From Nematostella vectensis (lineage: Eukaryota; Cnidaria; Anthozoa; Actiniaria; Edwardsiidae), in the NCBI RefSeq assembly GCF_932526225.1, contig NC_064040.1:5143681-5207680 (forward strand): DNA of 64,000 nt, in the 5' to 3' direction. This document shows, in pieces, positions 35,614 through 47,582 of the stretch; the stretch's first letter is position 1, and every line of letters starts with the position of its first letter. The notes under the pieces are model-generated. The model was not told where the DNA came from. It saw only the letters and a list, made by a program, of their open reading frames with translations, and made no database searches. The position numbers were made by a program, and so were the translations under genes.

Positions 35614-36422
35614 GGGTATACGACCGTTCCATTTTACCACCCCCAGGGGGTACGTGTCAATATCACCACAGCATTACAGCGCTCGACTATACAACCGCCC
35701 TATTACAATGGCCGTACCACACTACCACCTCGCTATTACTCTGGGCCGATCAGCTCAACACAGCCTCCCTATCACAATGGGTCTCCAAGTGTAACACGTC
35801 TAAGGGGAGGTCGTACCACACTACCACCTCGCTATTACTCTGGGCCGAACAGTTCAACACAGCCTCCCTATCACAATGGGTCTCCAAGTGTAACACGTCT
35901 AAGGGGAGGTCGTACCATAGTACCACCTCGCTATTACTCTGGGCCGAGCAGTTCAACACAGCCTCCCTATCACAGTGGGTTTCCAAGTGTAACACTATTC
36001 AAATGGGAGGTCGTACCACAGTACCACCTCGCTATTACTCTGGGCCGATCAGCTCAACACAGCCTCCCTATCACAATGGGTCTCCAAGTGTAACACGTCT
36101 AAGGGGAGGTCGTACCACACTACCACCTTGCTATAACTCTGGGCCGATCAGTTCAACACAGCCTCCCTATCAGAGTGGGTCTCCAAGTGTAACACTATTC
36201 GAAGGGGAGGTCGTACCACACTACCACCTTGCTATAACTCTGGGCCGATCAGTTCAACACGGCCTCCCTATCAAAGTGGGTCTCCAAGTGTAACACGTCA
36301 AAGAAGAGGTCGTACCACAGTACCACCTCGCTATTACTCTGCGACTCGGCGGAACCAGCGGAACCGGCTACTAGACTCAAAACGTTTTTTACCACTGGTG
36401 ACAACCACTTGTGACAACCACT
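35614..36422 (+). pseudogene. Pro/Tyr-rich tandem-repeat exon, frameshifted
   Basis: A splice-acceptor-like TTTTAG ends at 35613. From there one frame reads GYTTVPFYHPQG and then 33-residue repeats with cores PPRYYSGP, SSTQPPYHNGSPSVT and RLRGGRTT. The DNA unit is 99 bp, so repeats stay in frame for three units. At about 35998 and 36200 a junction is 22 rather than 20 bases long, shifting the frame each time. The last unit runs into a basic tail and a stop near 36422. A periodic, in-frame, Pro/Tyr-rich unit looks like former coding sequence, but the two frameshifts suggest decay (or assembly error). No upstream exons were found. The long frame beginning at 35586 is a different, out-of-register reading. 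Confidence 0.4.
35733..36350 (+). repeat. 99-bp tandem repeat, about 6 copies
   Basis: Units begin CTATTACTCTGGGCCGATCA and repeat every 99 bp (101 bp at two junctions). Identity between units is high, indicating recent expansion. A short CACTCGTGACAAC repeat (about 13 bp, four or five copies) follows at 36405-36450. Confidence 0.95.
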
Positions 36423-37272
36423 CGTGACAACCACTCGTGACAAAACCTCTCGTGTGACAGCTACTATTTGAAGACCGTTCGTGACAATAATTTTCTTCCA
36501 TTACACATAGGCTTTTTCTCAATCGCTTATTAGATACAAACGTACAATTTAACTCAATACTTTAGCACTATAAAAAATAGCGTAATTATTAATTTGCTTC
36601 ATTGTTTAACAATTATAAGTTTGTTGTCGGCATTTATCAGCAGCTTAGATTTTTCGAAGCAGGAAAGAAATGTCATACCATAAACATGAAAAGTATTTTT
36701 GTAATTAAATCCTTAGATCAAATCCTTATACGCAACTTCGTGTTCAATTCTATATTCTGAGAAACATGAAAGTAAATGTTCATTTCATACTATTTCATTC
36801 AGGTTACCTAAGTCACTTGGTAACGAGGTTTGAGACCTCGAGGGGAAATAAAAAATACTTAAAAATAGTAATGTTTTTTTTTTTTGTAAAAAAAAAAAAA
36901 AAAAAAAAACTAAAACTCGGGTTAAAACTCCACGGGTTTCTTTGGTATTCTGTTTAGTATCGCGGTGTTATTTACATACATTTAGGGCGCCTGTCAGGGA
37001 ATGCGGCGCTTATTCATTCATACTAAGATATGGTGGGGGGTGCTAGAAAATTTATTTCTAATGAGGCTGTCAATACATACTACAGTTTATTGCCCCAATT
37101 ACGGACAGTTTATGCATTTAGCACCATAACTTTATAGCAATGAACACTTTTGATATTTTGCCAGTAACAATATTAGACGTTAACCTAAAAAAATACTTAT
37201 AATATATATACATATTTTTTCAAGTTTATGGCGCCGTGCCCGAAAAGTATGTCACTGATTTGCCCTAATTCC

Positions 37273-37690
37273 GGTCTTGGTAAGATCTTTCATCCACGTT
37301 AATTACATTGAGATCGCACCAATTTACAGGAAGAAATTAACAGAATACCACTCGTGACAATTGGCTTTAATTCGATAGCAATTGATCCTAATCAAACCAA
37401 ACTAATACATATGAAGGGTCTTAGTAAGGTCTCTCATTTATGTTAATTACATTGAGATCGCACCATTTTCCAGGAAATAATTAACAGAATACCACTCTGG
37501 ACAATTGGCTTTAATTCGATAGCAATTGATCCGAATCAAACCAAACTCATACAGATGAAGGGTCTTAGTAAGGTCTCTCATCCATGTTAACTACATTGAG
37601 ATCGCACCAATTTCCAGGAAATAATTAACAGAATACCACTCTGGGCAATTGGCTTTAATTCGATAGCAATTGATCCGAATCGAATTGCTT
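37273..37690 (+). repeat. 144-bp tandem repeat, about 3 copies
   Basis: Copies begin GGTCTTGGTAAGATCTTTCA-like at 37273, 37417 and 37561. Each contains GAGATCGCACCAATTT and GGCTTTAATTCGATAGCAAT. The last copy is cut short. Non-coding. Confidence 0.93.
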
Positions 37691-37965
37691 TGAAATCTTC
37701 AAATTACTTTAAAATCACTAACAGGTTATAGCACAACACTCTATAGATAAAGATTACTGTATTGTACCGATAAAAAATGCCCGAGTAGCAAGAGCAAACG
37801 GATGATGTAGCACTCGGCAGCAAGAGAAAAACGAGCAATAGGTAAAAATAAAGGAAACAGCACGAGAGAGAGATTCTCTAAAGATACTTATTTCCTATTA
37901 TCGTTGTATGATTGGTTTAATTGTATACACCGAAATAATAATAAAAGGGTGCGCACACTGAGGGA

Positions 37966-38125
37966 GGGGGCGTAAGGGGGGCTTGAAAACCGCGCAGAAA
38001 AACGCCAAAAACCGCAAAACAAGCCAATAACCGTCGTAAACCACGCAGCAATACCGCGGAATAAAATGCGAAAAACCAGATTTAAGGCAAAACCGCATCA
38101 CCGCAAACCCTTACGCCCCCCTTCT
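37966..38125. mobile_element. Foldback element with GGGGGCGTAAGGG ends
   Basis: GGGGGCGTAAGGGGGGCTTG at 37966 is matched by CCTTACGCCCCCCTTCT at 38109-38125. The interior is rich in AACCGC/CCGCAAA motifs. It is MITE-like, with no coding capacity. Confidence 0.72.
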
Positions 38126-38261
38126 GATGGTGCTGTGTGAACCGATTACCACTGGCATCCATACAACGAGCTGCAGAAATAAAGCCAGAGACTGCATCTT
38201 TTAAAGAGAACACATTATTTTGCTTCGTGTATTTCCAGATCTGTCCGGTCGAAAGAAAAAT

Positions 38262-39057
38262 ATGACTATTCGTTTGTGTATTGCCGCCGTCCTGCTGTCA
38301 CTGGTGGTGGTTATCGCGATGGTCGCCTTCAAAAAGTACGTATCATTAGTCGAGTTATGTGAGTAGACTAATACGCAACGGACCGCGATGCACTCTCTAA
38401 TTCTGTCTAATCTTGTCTCTGTTGCTCATCAATACCGTTAACATATCATACATCAGACTATTATATTATCACCTTGCATTTATACATCATTTATGTTTTT
38501 CACATTTTTATTCAGCTATTAGTTTATCTCAGTTGTTTAGTTTTTTTTTCCACGAGTTAATTTGGGCTCATTTTCATCATCATTATTATTCCCAGTTAAT
38601 GTTTTACACTGGCTTCCTTACTGCCCACAGCAAGCCCAATTCCGCGGAGGGGTCTTTGGGAGCGCCCGCAAAGTACGCTGGATCTTCAAGCATGTTAACC
38701 TTGTTTTTAGAAATTGACTATTTGACTTTGTCTTCAGCGTCCTCTTTTTCTTATTTCCTCGTCTTCACTGTAAAATTTAGTGTGAGGTATATACAAAAAT
38801 TGATGTAATTCGGTTCCCACTATACTACATATATGGTGAATTTCCTCTCCAACTGTCCAATTTAGGAAGGTAAAGCGTAAATATATGAGTACCAGCCCAT
38901 CAACATCATCAATGGCCTCCGTGATCAATCTGAAAGGTGAGCGTAGGAAAATGCTCTAGGCAAAGGAAGGCAAAGATAAAGCACGGTTCACCATACCACC
39001 TATTATTTTTGCTTTTCAGTTCACGACGCATGCGCAAAGACAAGGTATACCACGTGA
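38262..39057 (+). CDS. Possible 60-aa single-pass membrane peptide
   Basis: Three short exons join in phase: 38262-38335, 38866-38936 and 39020-39057. Exon 1 encodes MTIRLCIAAVLLSLVVVIAM, a strong hydrophobic segment, then a Lys-rich stretch (KKKVKRKY), then a Ser-rich part and a short C-terminal tail. The order suits a signal anchor with a cytosolic basic stop-transfer, or a secreted peptide if the segment is cleaved. A donor-like GTATAC inside exon 3 could lead to further exons that I cannot see. No family is recognised. Splice sites are ordinary, but there is no homology support. Confidence 0.42.
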
Positions 39058-39628
39058 AACTTTACTGGAATCAGCAAGCTCACATAGAAAGAGCGTGGAG
39101 TAAAACAGATGATTTGTTATATGTGTGGGCTTGGCTTTCAAAAATAACGTTAAACTTGACCTTGTACAAGAAGGGAGAGCATTAACTTATAATTGTACTT
39201 TATTTTAATTGTATCTTAGTTACAAAAACATGAGTTACAAAGATACACAATACTAGCGCTACAAATACAATACAGAAATACCAAAATACCCCACACACCG
39301 ATTTCGTTTGATGTCCGACAAACGATAACAAAAAGTTTTATAGACCATGGGGAAGGGAAGGGGGGAGGGGAGGTACAAAATCAGTTTTACTAGAGTCCTG
39401 GCGGTTGTTTAAGGAGAGGGGGGGGGGTTTACATGAAGAAGAGGCTCAGAAATTTCAGGATGTCCTGAGTCAAAAACTTCCCTCCCTCAGGGTATTTAAT
39501 GAACACTCTCTAAGTATAAAAAATGAATGAGCTAAAACTGAAACATTTCTTTACAAGAACTTCATCTGTTGCCCTAATCTAATTAATTTGCCTTTTAAGC
39601 CACGCACTCTGTAGTTCTTGGTAGCATT

Positions 39629-42600
39629 TTATTGAGAGCCACACACTCCATTAATGGCTGAAACAATACTGAAAACACAAAGGAAGAATGTGAATGGAAA
39701 TAATATACGAGCGACTCGTCAGTTTAGATACGAATGCTCCAGACAGTTTATGAGTGTGTAGTTTGTATCAGCACTGTGACTGATCATGGTACCAAAGGCC
39801 AGCGTTTTTACCCTAGAATATTCTTTAAGAACCTCTATTTGTTAGTTTAGCATTCCAGAATGATATATTTCGTTCCTAAAGAAGTTTGCTTACGCACTAA
39901 ATAGTTCTAGAGAAATCGTATTGTGTGAAATCGTACAGAAAGTTAAAGATTTTAGGCTTAAAGCTGTTGAGTTACTGACAATCCTGAGTTTCTTCTTCTA
40001 GCTTTTAGATGAACGCCGTAACAACCATCATCGCTCAAACACCCCTTTGCCTCTGTACCTCCTCTTTGTACTCCATCGACCCCCCCCCCCCCCCTACACA
40101 CACACACATCAAAACAAACAAACACCAGAATTTTATAAATGTGGGTCAGAGAAGCCGGACATAAGTTGGATACTTTAGTTGTTATCTTATATAGAGTAGA
40201 GTGTCATGACTTTTAACCAGTCCAACACCCCTGCCCTTTACCCGGCCCTGTGACTGTTTCTTTACCTCTCTGTAGGAATCCCTTCTTCGCAAAGGTTGGA
40301 TAACACATAAAGATGCCGCAGGGCATACTCATGCTGCAAACAGGGTCAATAGCATGTTGTTAGGGCAAGGTGACCAAGCCGAGGGGCGGCTGCCGTGGCT
40401 CAGAAGAGTAGGTTTGTGCTTTATGTATGACACCATGAACTGGCACTATCTCCCTTATTTTATGGTTCCTCAACTAACTGCAAAACCGCAACCTCAGACT
40501 TTCATTACCTTGAATGTGATTGGGCAAACGAGTAATACCCAACAAGGAATTAAATAGACAAACCAACTCCTATAACTAAGAGAATGTAACTACGCCCTTA
40601 CTGGGAGATCCAGAAACTACTCACTTCATTGAAATGGAAGCAGTTCTGACCAAACGTGTGAATCGCCGCCTCGTAGCAGTTGTAGTTGACAGGTTCCGCT
40701 GACCGCATCAAGACACGGTTCATTTGACTATCACTTGCGATCACATGACTCGCTATTTGTTTCACGGTCGCTTTGATTTTCTCTCTCATCTGCGAATAGA
40801 AAAAAAAAGAAATTTGATATTTCAAAACTATTTAAACATGAACCAACCATAGACTGTAATAAAAATATATATAAAAAAATTTAGCATTAGCATTTTTAAA
40901 AATCATTTAACCATTTCCCTTCAAGACAGGCAAGAAAAAGGCAAATGGTTTGAAACGTTGCAAAGTCGCTGTGAAGATCGCGCAGATAATCCGGGGACTT
41001 TTTGTTTAAAGGGGAAAAACATGCGCGGTGTAAATTATACCTGTAAAAGCGCGCTGATCTCGTGGGTGAGCTGTTGCCGTTCAACCTCTGTGGTGGCAGC
41101 GGCAAGTCGGTGCTTCAGGATTTCGATAGGTACATCAGGGGATGGCACTGCATCGTACTGAAAAAAAGTAAAACGATGTTCATAAGAGTTGAAACGAGCG
41201 GAATTCAAGGAGCACGTGAAAAGTTGAAGAAGAGAAATGCCAGGTTTACCCATGTAACCGCATTTTCCTTTTATTTCCACACCTAAAGGCCCGTGTAGCA
41301 GACTGTAATGATACGTCACGCTATACTTATTTCCCGCGATTCACATCCGGGTTCTGTGTGTGTAATAAATTCAACATGGCGGCGTTTACCATGCGGTCGT
41401 TTGTCTGACTCGTAAACTAAACATTACACAGACGTAAAAAACTTGGGCTCAATGGGCCGCTTGTCAGATAGTGGTGAGCCCGTGAGGCGGAAAAGCGAGG
41501 CTTTCAACAAGTGACAAAACGACTGAATACAACTCCAATCTGTCAAAAGCTGGTTTTCACACACGAATAACACAGAGATATACCAGATAGCGTGACCTTA
41601 CACGCACTATTTTTGCTACGATTCTAGCCCTATCAACACCAATGCTCTTATTTACTGAAGAGGGTGGCATTACTTTAATGCGAAAGTAAAACCTGGATGT
41701 TTATCATTCTTCCATGAATATGTCTTACCGGCGCTTCTGGGAGTGAGCCCACGGGCTCCCTGTGCAGCTTGGTCGCTTGACCTTCTCCTTGGTATTCGTC
41801 TAGAGGATCTTTATCGAAACTCTGATATCGTTAAAAAAATAATTATTGATCATTAAAGAAAGTGAAAAGACTTCCAAATATTAGCTCAGAAATATTAGGC
41901 AAACAAAGCCAAACAAAATGCTGTAATAATTTTTAGTCGGCAATGTTTATGTGGCAACTATAGTTTCTCAAAAGCTAGCAGGTTTGCTTTTTCTCGGCAA
42001 TTAAAAATTGTCACACAAGAAAATTTGCTAGTGTAGATGCCAACAAATATAGTTGTCGACTAAAAATCGGGGCTTTAATGTAGACATACTTTGCATAAAT
42101 AACAAAAAATGCCAATCTCACCATGTCACCGAATTTCTGAACGTGGCTTGTGTTGGTCTCCCTCTTGATAATCTTGAATTGCTGCAGCAAGGACTCAACA
42201 TCCAGGTTCGCCTTCAATCAGAACAAAAAAAACTCCTAGTGAGTGTGAGTATATGACCCAAATAGCGTAATTCCCGGGTCATAGAAAGGTTCAGATCAAC
42301 CAACGTAGCTTCCTGTATCACTGTGAGGATAGGATGACCTAATTCCTACCTACCCATCTTCCCTTCTCCACAAAGAGTTGGCCGGGTTTTTTCAAACAGA
42401 GTGGAAAAGCGAGGCTTTGTCAGACCACAAATATTGCTTTTCGTTTGAAGTTTCTGAATTTCAATTCCTTTTAACAAGCTGCTTAGCTTTTATTTTTTCG
42501 AAAAAAAAGCAAAGTAAAAAAACAATCAGAGACGCTGAAACGGACTCCGACGTACTAAAACCTCACTTTCACACTTTGAATACACAGGGCTTCTAAAATG

Positions 42601-45600
42601 GAGCATAGAAGAAGAGGATCTTCACCTTGTCAGAGTTTTCCATCCATTTGACGCTGTACACATCTCCAAGGTAGGTCCTACGCTTCTGGTCGAAATAACA
42701 TGCATACGAGGACTCGTTGTAGCTGGAAGCCGTTGTTGCATACACTGGTGATAAAAAATCACACGCAGAGCTCTATTTAGACGAAATGCTGTTGTATATA
42801 CAGGGGTTGCTTCGTGGGTTCAATAAAATCATAGCTCTAAGGGTAGATTTTTTAATAGGTTTTTATAGTTTAGCCATCATTTGAAAAACCCTGGATCTAC
42901 TTATGTACACTGGAAATTATCAATCGCCCCCCCCCCCCCCCCCCTTCCTCAGTGCCATTGAAAGGGATTTTGAAAAAGGCAATATGCTTTAGTAGGTATT
43001 TACCCAATACAGATTTTCGAGACCTGCAGAGGGTTATCACAGACCCAAATAAACATGTCAAGGCTTTAGTGGCGAGTGTGGCCTGTTTAAATAATCTATC
43101 TATTATATTTTAGTTTGATGTGTACTACATAGTAAGGGTTTACACTAATGTAGGTTGTCATCTTACCTTTGATGTCGTCAGGAAGAAGCTTCCTAAACAT
43201 GGACCCTGACTCACAGGCTTCAATGTAGACAACCATCTGAAACAAGAAATAAATTAACCTTGGCTCTGCAAAAAAAAAAAACCTAAATACCATAATTAAG
43301 GAAATATAATAAAATATACTTTCGGACTCTTCCAATCTTCTAACATCATAGAGTATTTAAATAAAAGATAAACCTACCTTCTTGTATTTGTTGTTTTTGT
43401 GCATGTACTTGATAGCTTTGTTTAACTGTTGAGCAGTCAGCTACATAATGTGGATCAAGTGAACTATGTATAAGTTATGTGTACAAATCTATGTTACTTT
43501 ATATATGTACAAATTTCAATGAAGGCATAACTGCCAAGGCTTATGTACAGGGCTTTAGCTAGCACAGGTACAGGGGGGGGGGGGGGGGCAGCCACCCCTT
43601 AGAAGACCAGGAATTTACAAAAGACATGTGTATGAAAGAAAAGCGTCTGAAGAAAGTAAATAAAAATATCTAGGGCATTAACAGAATACCCAGTCATCTA
43701 TCATAATGTAATCAACAGCCTTACCACATTATCAAGACCAGGGAAGGCTATTAGTCCTGGTGCACCATGGTCAGAGAAAAACACAAACACATGATCATTG
43801 GGACCACTGAAAAAGAGATATGTATAAATATATATAACTAAATGTCGAGTACAGCTCAGCAAGGATGACTATGGATGAAACAAAGGATGGAAGGGTTAAA
43901 AGAAAGGATGGGATTCTAGAAGGATAAAAGCAAGTAAGAAAAGATGGAGGAAGGAAGAATACAATTTTTTTAAATTAAAACTCTACCTGTCAATGACCTT
44001 TCCAGAGCCAAAGTGTTTCATGTACTCTTTGTTGCCCTTGAGTACTTCAAGAAACTTTTCAGGTGTAACATCCTTCAAGAAGAAAACAAAACGTGTTTTT
44101 GTTTAGGTTGATTCATAGGTGCATGAGGGCAAGCCAAGGCGGGAGAGCGGGCCTAAAGATCCAGTCCTCCTCATCTGCTGCCTGTAGAGTGATGAAGCTG
44201 ATTGCATCCCCTTTGATTGAATAATCTGATGGCTGAAACAAACTATGAAAAAGAAATTAAACCACTTTTTGTAACTTACATCTCTGGTGTAGTCCTTCAC
44301 AACTCCATGATAGACATCTGAACCATTAGGCTGAAACGAAAAGATTCATATTCATAACTCTGTGTATCTCACCAAAATACAATAATCAACATGTATTATA
44401 TCTCACCATTTTATTTTTATACTTGTCAAATACAAACAGAATATGACTACAACCATTATTAACATATATCTCATCATTGGCATGCTATAAACTATTTTTA
44501 AAGGCTTCCTGTGTTATCTCAGTGTGAACGTCTGCTGCACAATCACAATAATGTCTGCGAACACAGGGGGTGGGGGGTGGGGCGTGCCCCCTTGGCTGCC
44601 GAAAAAGTAATTTTTTATTGAAGGATCCTCTTAATAACAGCACTGTGTGCCAGACACAAAATAAATCTGCCTTTAAAAAAGGTCACTTACTCGGTTGATT
44701 ATGATCCCAGGTGTTGGATTCCTGAAATAGGAACAAATTATCACATTTACAATTAGGCTTGTAAAAATCTTGTGAGAATTTGTCAAAAATGTAAGGAAGC
44801 TGAAGACAGTAACTACAGTCTAGTAGAGGCCTAGATGCTTTACACCATTGTCAGGGGTGTACACCCAGATAGCCAGAAATGAGCAAAGTTGGGGTGACAG
44901 GCTCAATATTGAAGTAAGCTAAGAAAATCATACTTGTGAATTGACTTTTGAGAAAAAACTTGTATGCATGTTTGATTTTCAAAAAAAATAGACATACTCG
45001 GCATTGTGAGCAATGTCATCATACATCATGACAACAATATTCTCATCTGGAATCCCATGGGAGTGCAGTACTTGGTAGGCGTGGCAAATATCTGCCTAAA
45101 AATGACAAAGGAAATACATCCCTTTTTCAAAGGGTGGTTCAATTTATAAAAACTATACCAAAAAAGAGGTGGAGAATTTTCAATCCAAGAAATTCTGAGA
45201 TGGTAAGGCCTGTTTGAAAATCTGAGAAAAAGAGATCTTGCTTTTCTGAGTATGAAAATTCAAATCTCTCAAACCTGAGTTTATGATGAGAAAATCAATT
45301 TTTCAAAGGACCATTTGTCACCTCTCAAAGTCCACCTCTAAAGAACCTTCAAAACAATCACCTTCTTTCTCCCTAATTTGGTGATTTTCCAGCCCTCTTG
45401 ACCCTAAGCCACCATGTGCAAAAAAACAGCCAGCATTGCTGGTCCACATCTCCATTTCAGCAATGTGAGGGGTAGTAATGATGGTGCTGTTTTACATGTT
45501 CCAAGTTAGTGCTGTTTTAAGTTGGCACTGTTCTCATGTGTTTTAAGTAGGTGCTGTCTTCACATATTTAAGGGTTGTCCACACTAACACAGATTCAAAT

Positions 45601-46364
45601 GTATATGGATTCGTTTCGTCAAAAGCACATCACTTGATTCCAACCACACAATTGTTTTTGCAGCATTTTCGCATGGATCCAGCTGTCCACAATAACACAA
45701 ATTCAAATGTCAGAAAATGCTAAAAGGTATGGCGAGACATAATTTTTATGGTATGCGTATATTCAAAGCAGCAGACCTGCCTGCGATATGATGCCATCAT
45801 TATCATTTTGATACAGATTTGACCGTCCACACTTCGGACCAAAGTATATGGATTCATTTTGATTCACTTTTAACACAGTTTTCAAAGGTATCTGTATTCG
45901 CTGGATCCGACCCCCGTGTTAGTGTGGACAGAAGGGCTAAACATTCTAAGAAGAGAATGTAGAGCCTGTTCGTAAGGCCTAAGGGACCGATAGTTATTTC
46001 GTCCACAGGGGGGGGGGGGGAAATGCAGTTTTTTATGGGGGGGGGGGGGGATTTTTTTCATTTCTATACCCAGAGGAGGGGGGTAATTTTTTATCTTGTT
46101 CCCCATGAGATACCGACCATGGGATCTATGAGCAAGTTCAAACTATCGCCAAGTCCTACTAATGCAAATAATATCATCACCTTCCCAAGGGAATCACAGG
46201 CATGACTTTTTTATCCTACATTTCAAAAGTTCTCTGATCAGGTGTTCATTGCCGTGATCGATCAGACAATTTGTTGCGCGAGTAAAAAGTGTTAATTTTT
46301 CCTTTAGCGGTGTGATTTTGCGCAAAAATACGGGGGGTAGTTTTTTTAAGACGTCATGATTCCT

Positions 46365-46396
<32 letters not shown>

Positions 46397-47060
46397 CTAA
46401 ATTTTATTATTATATTTTCGGAGGGTAAAAATTTCAATCTTGGATTTATGCAGAAAACCACCCCCCCCCCCCCCCCCCCCCTCCCTTCCCGTGGACGTAA
46501 ATAACGATCGGTCCCTAACAGGTTTGGTTGGATTAATACGTCATTGTTCTGTTGTATTCCCGTTGTTCTATGTGTTTTCCATCGTTTTGCATTTGCTGTG
46601 GTGCATCAATCCAATGTCGAGAAATCTTCTGATAGCTTCTACATGAACCGATCTTAACGAATCCGTGTTAGTGTGGACATCCCCTAAAGTTAACGCTGCT
46701 GTTCGGTGCACCGGTCTAAAGAGCGCGACGACCGTGCCTGTCGCAAGCAAGATCCCGCGGGAAAACTTAATAAAGCTTATTTTTGCATTTATACAAATTA
46801 GCCAACAATACTAACGTCATAGTAATCAGCGTTTAATCTTTTTGTATGCATAGTACGATTATTGAGCTTATCTTTTCAAGGATATATTTTCTTACCTGAT
46901 GCCTATAGTTCATCCAAGAACTGGACCCAGCTACGAGCAATGCCCAATGTTTCCCCTCTTCCGATGGCGTTGAAGATTTTTGACTGAATTCTTCATCCTC
47001 TGTGGCGACACAAATAAGCAACAAACTCAAGAAAGCAAGGATGGTTATCCAATTAGCCAT
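39629..47060 (-). CDS. LGMN: Legumain (asparaginyl endopeptidase, peptidase family C13)
   Basis: Lysosomal cysteine protease cutting after Asn, made as a secreted-route zymogen. Fifteen minus-strand exons keep phase: 47060-46896, 45095-44998, 44721-44691, 44330-44280, 44072-43987, 43806-43725, 43440-43378, 43236-43167, 42744-42626, 42211-42122, 41821-41729, 41157-41041, 40789-40625, 40333-40266 and 39668-39629. Product about 445 aa (human 433). A signal peptide ([15 protein letters not shown]) is followed by [18 protein letters not shown]. Catalytic His is about 157 in FFSDHGAPG, catalytic Cys about 200 in [11 protein letters not shown]. Downstream come YYA-like [19 protein letters not shown] and the C-terminal prodomain helices ([27 protein letters not shown]). 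Active-site residues are intact, so the enzyme should be functional. The stop codon overlaps an AATAAA signal. Confidence 0.95.
45571..46685. mobile_element. Second GTCCACACTAACAC MITE, interrupted
   Basis: In legumain intron 1, this copy starts AGGGTTGTCCACACTAACAC and ends CCGTGTTAGTGTGGACATCCCCT, matching the 18014 element in internal order. The match breaks near 45943 and resumes near 46645, so about 700 bp of foreign DNA lies inside it. Confidence 0.85.
45980..46516. mobile_element. Nested foldback element with long G and C runs
   Basis: AGGGACCGATAGTTATTTCG (from about 45980) and its imperfect reverse complement ending CGATCGGTCCCT (46491-46516) bound this element. It sits inside the interrupted MITE. 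The interior carries G runs near 46009-46020 and 46037-46050, a run of 32 G at 46365-46396 and 21 C at 46461-46481. No coding capacity. Confidence 0.75.
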
Positions 47061-47582
47061 TTTGGGACGGAGAAGTGGTTCAACACACTGATCTATCCAA
47101 AAGCTTGCGTAAAAAATGTTAGATCGTCACATGACCTTATTGTCATCGAGAACGCTAGAAAAATATTTTGTTACCGAGAAGACACACAGGTAACCCGTCG
47201 GCCTTCGAAGTCCCTCAAAAGTCTGTTCAAAAGAATTGATAGTCTGCTTAGCAGCCGCTTTTAGTGCGTGACACTAAAATTAATAAATGTCGAAATTTGT
47301 GTTAAAATCCAAATTACATTTACAAACATTTAAGGGTTTTTGAAGAGAATAGCAAAAACATAATATTGAAACAAATACTGCAAACAAGATTAGTAAAGTC
47401 GCGTCTTAGATTGGGACACCTGTGGTAGTTGGCCCAAATGCGCATGCGCTTTTTCCAAAATGGCGGCAAGTTGAAGATAGCTGTGTATAAACATTTCAGT
47501 GACCCGTTACTAAGTCAAGAGTGTGGAATAGAAGAAAAAAACAAGAACCTGCTGATACTTCAAGCATGTAGGATACGCCACT
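47061..47582. promoter_or_regulatory. Bidirectional promoter interval, LGMN / KIF6
   Basis: 522 bp separate the legumain start (minus, 47060) and the KIF6 start (plus, 47583). No TATA box is clear. CAAAATGGCGGC near 47457 resembles a YY1-type CAAnATGGCGGC motif, common near metazoan start sites, and lies 120 bp upstream of the KIF6 ATG. The promoter role is inferred from position. Confidence 0.5.

Larger units (their letters stand above)
36450..38220. other. Gene-poor AT-rich stretch
   Basis: No supported gene. It contains an oligo-T/oligo-A pair near 36870-36910, a three-copy tandem repeat (37273-37690) and a foldback element (37966-38125), each listed separately. Confidence 0.5.

Noticed and set aside
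35586..36293. 235-codon plus-strand open frame over the 99-bp repeat
   Set aside because: The stop-free property comes from the repeat; a different register gives the more protein-like PPRYYSGP reading linked to an acceptor, so this frame is probably not the original one.
38413..38808. 131-codon plus-strand open frame
   Set aside because: Hydrophobic His/Ser/Phe-rich translation of AT-rich DNA inside a likely intron; no family match.
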